This document shows, one piece after another, positions 62,607-64,000 of a DNA stretch of 64,000 nt (position 1 is the stretch's first letter; the number at the start of each line of letters is the position of its first letter). The notes beneath the pieces are model-generated. The model was not told the DNA's origin. It saw only the letters and a list, made by a program, of their open reading frames with translations, and ran no database searches. This DNA comes from Ideonella_A sakaiensis_A (GTDB taxonomy: Bacteria; Pseudomonadota; Gammaproteobacteria; Burkholderiales; Burkholderiaceae_C), in assembly GCF_048320135.1 (NCBI RefSeq), contig NZ_CP182947.1, forward strand, positions 1,116,001-1,180,000, written 5' to 3'. A program made the position numbers and the translations under genes.

Positions 62607-62626
62607 GGCGCCGCGCATGCGGCGCC
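62607..62626 (-). promoter_or_regulatory. GC-rich hairpin in the leader of the GFA gene
   Basis: GGCGCCGC-GCAT-GCGGCGCC is a perfect 8-4-8 stem-loop ending a few bases before the GGAGAG ribosome site of the GFA gene. As RNA it would be very stable and could limit ribosome access or transcription. As DNA it could be a protein site. Confidence 0.5.
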
Positions 62627-62841
62627 GGAACAGGTTCGATCTTCGCGTTCAGTTGTCCGCGCGGCATCGGAAAAATGGGCCATCTGGCGGGCCACGGCAA
62701 TACGCCGGCAGCAGCTTGCAGCTGGCGGTTGCGCCGCCCCGCGATCGACGCGCAGTCTGGTTCGGCAATCAATCGCGCATTGACAGCATTCGACTCGAAG
62801 GCGCAGACTGGTCCTGCCATCTCCCCAATGAGAGGAATCCG

Positions 62842-64000
62842 ATGAAGCCTGGACCAGTTCTGCTGGTCGCCATCGCGCTCTTTGTTGCACTGCCCGCGAA
62901 TGCGCAAACGACGCTGAAGATCGCGACAGTCAGCAATCCCGACATGAAGCGGATCCAGAGCCTGTCCGGCGAATTCACATCCGCGAACCCGGACATCAAG
63001 CTCGACTGGATCAGCCTCGACGAGAACACGCTGCGCCAACGGGTCACCACCGACATCGCAACGGGCGCCGGCCGCTTCGACATCGTCACGATCGGTGCCT
63101 TCGAGACGCCGATCTGGGCCAAGCGAGGCTGGCTGTCCGAGCTGAGCAACATGCCGGATGGCTACGACGTCGACGATCTGCTGCCCTCGATCAGGAAAGG
63201 CCTGTCGTTCGACGGCAAGCTGTATGCCGCGCCTTTCTATGGCGAATCGTCGTTCACGATGTACCGGACCGATCTGTTCGAGAAGGCCGGTCTCGAGATG
63301 CCGGCCGCACCGACCTGGGACTTCATACGCACCGCCGCATCGAAGATCAGCGCGCAAAAAGGTGACGCCTACGGCATCTGCCTGCGCGGCAAACCCGGAT
63401 GGGGCGAAAACGTTGCCTTGATCACCGCGATGGCGAACTCCTACGGCGCGCGCTGGTTCGACAGCGACTGGCGCCCTCAGTTCGACAGCGAAGCCTGGAC
63501 CAGCGCCGTCAAGGAATATGTCAGCCTGCTCAGGGACTTCGGACCGCCAGACGCCGCAATGAATGGCTATGCCGAGAACCTCAGGCTGTTCAAGGAAGGC
63601 AAGTGCGCGATCTGGATCGATTCGACCGTGGCGGCGGCGTCGATCACCGATCCGGCGGCGTCTCGAGTCGCGGGCCGGGTCGGTTTCGCGCTCGCGCCGG
63701 ATCGCGGCCTCGGCAAGCGAAGCAATTGGCTGTGGGTCTGGGCGCTGGCGATTTCATCGCAGTCCGCGCACCAGGAAGCAGCCAGGCGCTTCGTCGCCTG
63801 GGCAACCTCGAAGCAGTATGCCGAGCTGGTGGCCGAAAAGGAGGGCTGGGCGCACGTGCCTCCGGGCACGCGGCAGTCGCTGTACAAGAATCCCGCCTAC
63901 CTTCAGGCAGCACCGTTTGCAGAACTGGTGCTGGCATCGATCGAGGCGGCCGACCCGGACAAACCGACGGTCGACGAGGCACCCCGGCATCCAGTACGTC
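62842..64000 (+). CDS. Extracellular solute-binding protein (family 1, sorbitol/mannitol-type), partial and probably frameshifted
   Basis: About 386 residues to the right edge. It is the periplasmic sugar/polyol binding protein of an ABC importer. Seen: a signal peptide ending LPANAQ near residue 22, TLKIATVSNPDMKRIQSLSG, AKRGWLSELSNMPDGYDVDD, LYAAPFYGESSFTMYRTDLF, and WVWALAISSQSAHQEAARRF. Close to the edge the frame reads TVDEAP and then RHPVR, whereas family proteins continue with PY-G-IQYV; reading one C fewer in the C4 run at 63982-63985 gives GIQYV exactly. So either the sequence has a one-base indel or the gene is a pseudogene. The ATG at 62842 follows AGAGGA. Confidence 0.8.
   Translation, partial: MKPGPVLLVAIALFVALPANAQTTLKIATVSNPDMKRIQSLSGEFTSANPDIKLDWISLDENTLRQRVTTDIATGAGRFDIVTIGAFETPIWAKRGWLSELSNMPDGYDVDDLLPSIRKGLSFDGKLYAAPFYGESSFTMYRTDLFEKAGLEMPAAPTWDFIRTAASKISAQKGDAYGICLRGKPGWGENVALITAMANSYGARWFDSDWRPQFDSEAWTSAVKEYVSLLRDFGPPDAAMNGYAENLRLFKEGKCAIWIDSTVAAASITDPAASRVAGRVGFALAPDRGLGKRSNWLWVWALAISSQSAHQEAARRFVAWATSKQYAELVAEKEGWAHVPPGTRQSLYKNPAYLQAAPFAELVLASIEAADPDKPTVDEAPRHPVR

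Overview
The window is GC-rich, gene-dense DNA that looks like a beta-proteobacterium of the order Burkholderiales. The basis is gene content: four Bug/TctC-type periplasmic binding proteins (about 11.7, 21.4, 36.6 and 44.8 kb), each beside catabolic genes, and many divergent LysR, IclR or TetR regulators. The species cannot be named from this sequence. No rRNA, tRNA, CRISPR array or intact transposase was seen.

0-8.6 kb: a minus-strand meta-cleavage operon for homoprotocatechuate (3,4-dihydroxyphenylacetate): hpaH, hpaI, an FAD-linked D-2-hydroxyacid-type dehydrogenase, hpaE, a Tat-exported lipoprotein carboxylesterase, hpaD, an FAH-family isomerase/decarboxylase and a TRAP binding protein cut by the left edge. 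A LysR regulator is divergent. 9.6-14.3 kb: a second FAD-linked dehydrogenase, divergent from an overlapping TetR-Bug-amidase operon. 14.3-16.7 kb: LysR, divergent from a beta-lactamase-fold protein lacking the usual metal motif, plus DoxX.

16.7-23.3 kb: a CoA-thioester operon (Bug, enoyl-CoA hydratase, NDP-forming acyl-CoA synthetase, MmgE/PrpD, thiolase remnant) under a divergent IclR regulator with a clear palindrome between them. 23.6-27.9 kb: LysR, DHA2 efflux pump, alpha/beta hydrolase, DUF2306 protein. 28-31 kb: a small exported protein, enoyl-CoA hydratase, aldehyde dehydrogenase and a hydratase fragment.

31-41.4 kb: three type II toxin-antitoxin modules (ParDE, VapBC, AbrB-type VapB with VapC), all with inverted repeats upstream. 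Among them lie a frameshifted hydrolase/membrane protein, two overlapping hydrolases, a Bug protein, the RNA helicase DbpA and an NAD(P)-binding protein.

41.5-45.8 kb: a PcaQ-like LysR regulator with a 9-2-9 palindrome, divergent from a TIM-barrel isomerase, an AroQ-like protein missing several catalytic residues, an SDR and a Bug protein. This is the best candidate in the window for an undescribed pathway.

45.8-50.4 kb is decayed DNA: GYD protein, acyl-CoA synthetase remnant, a secreted LamG protein and a broken tyrosine integrase. 50.4-53.8 kb is a cadmium/zinc/lead module (cadA with an overlapping methyltransferase, divergent cadR). 53.8-64 kb holds an AI-2E family permease, a REPIN-like repeat pair, an exported amidase, a tartrate/isopropylmalate-type dehydrogenase, an MFS permease, LysR, PhzF, a SnoaL-like protein, a GFA-family zinc protein, and a sugar/polyol binding protein that appears frameshifted just before the right edge.
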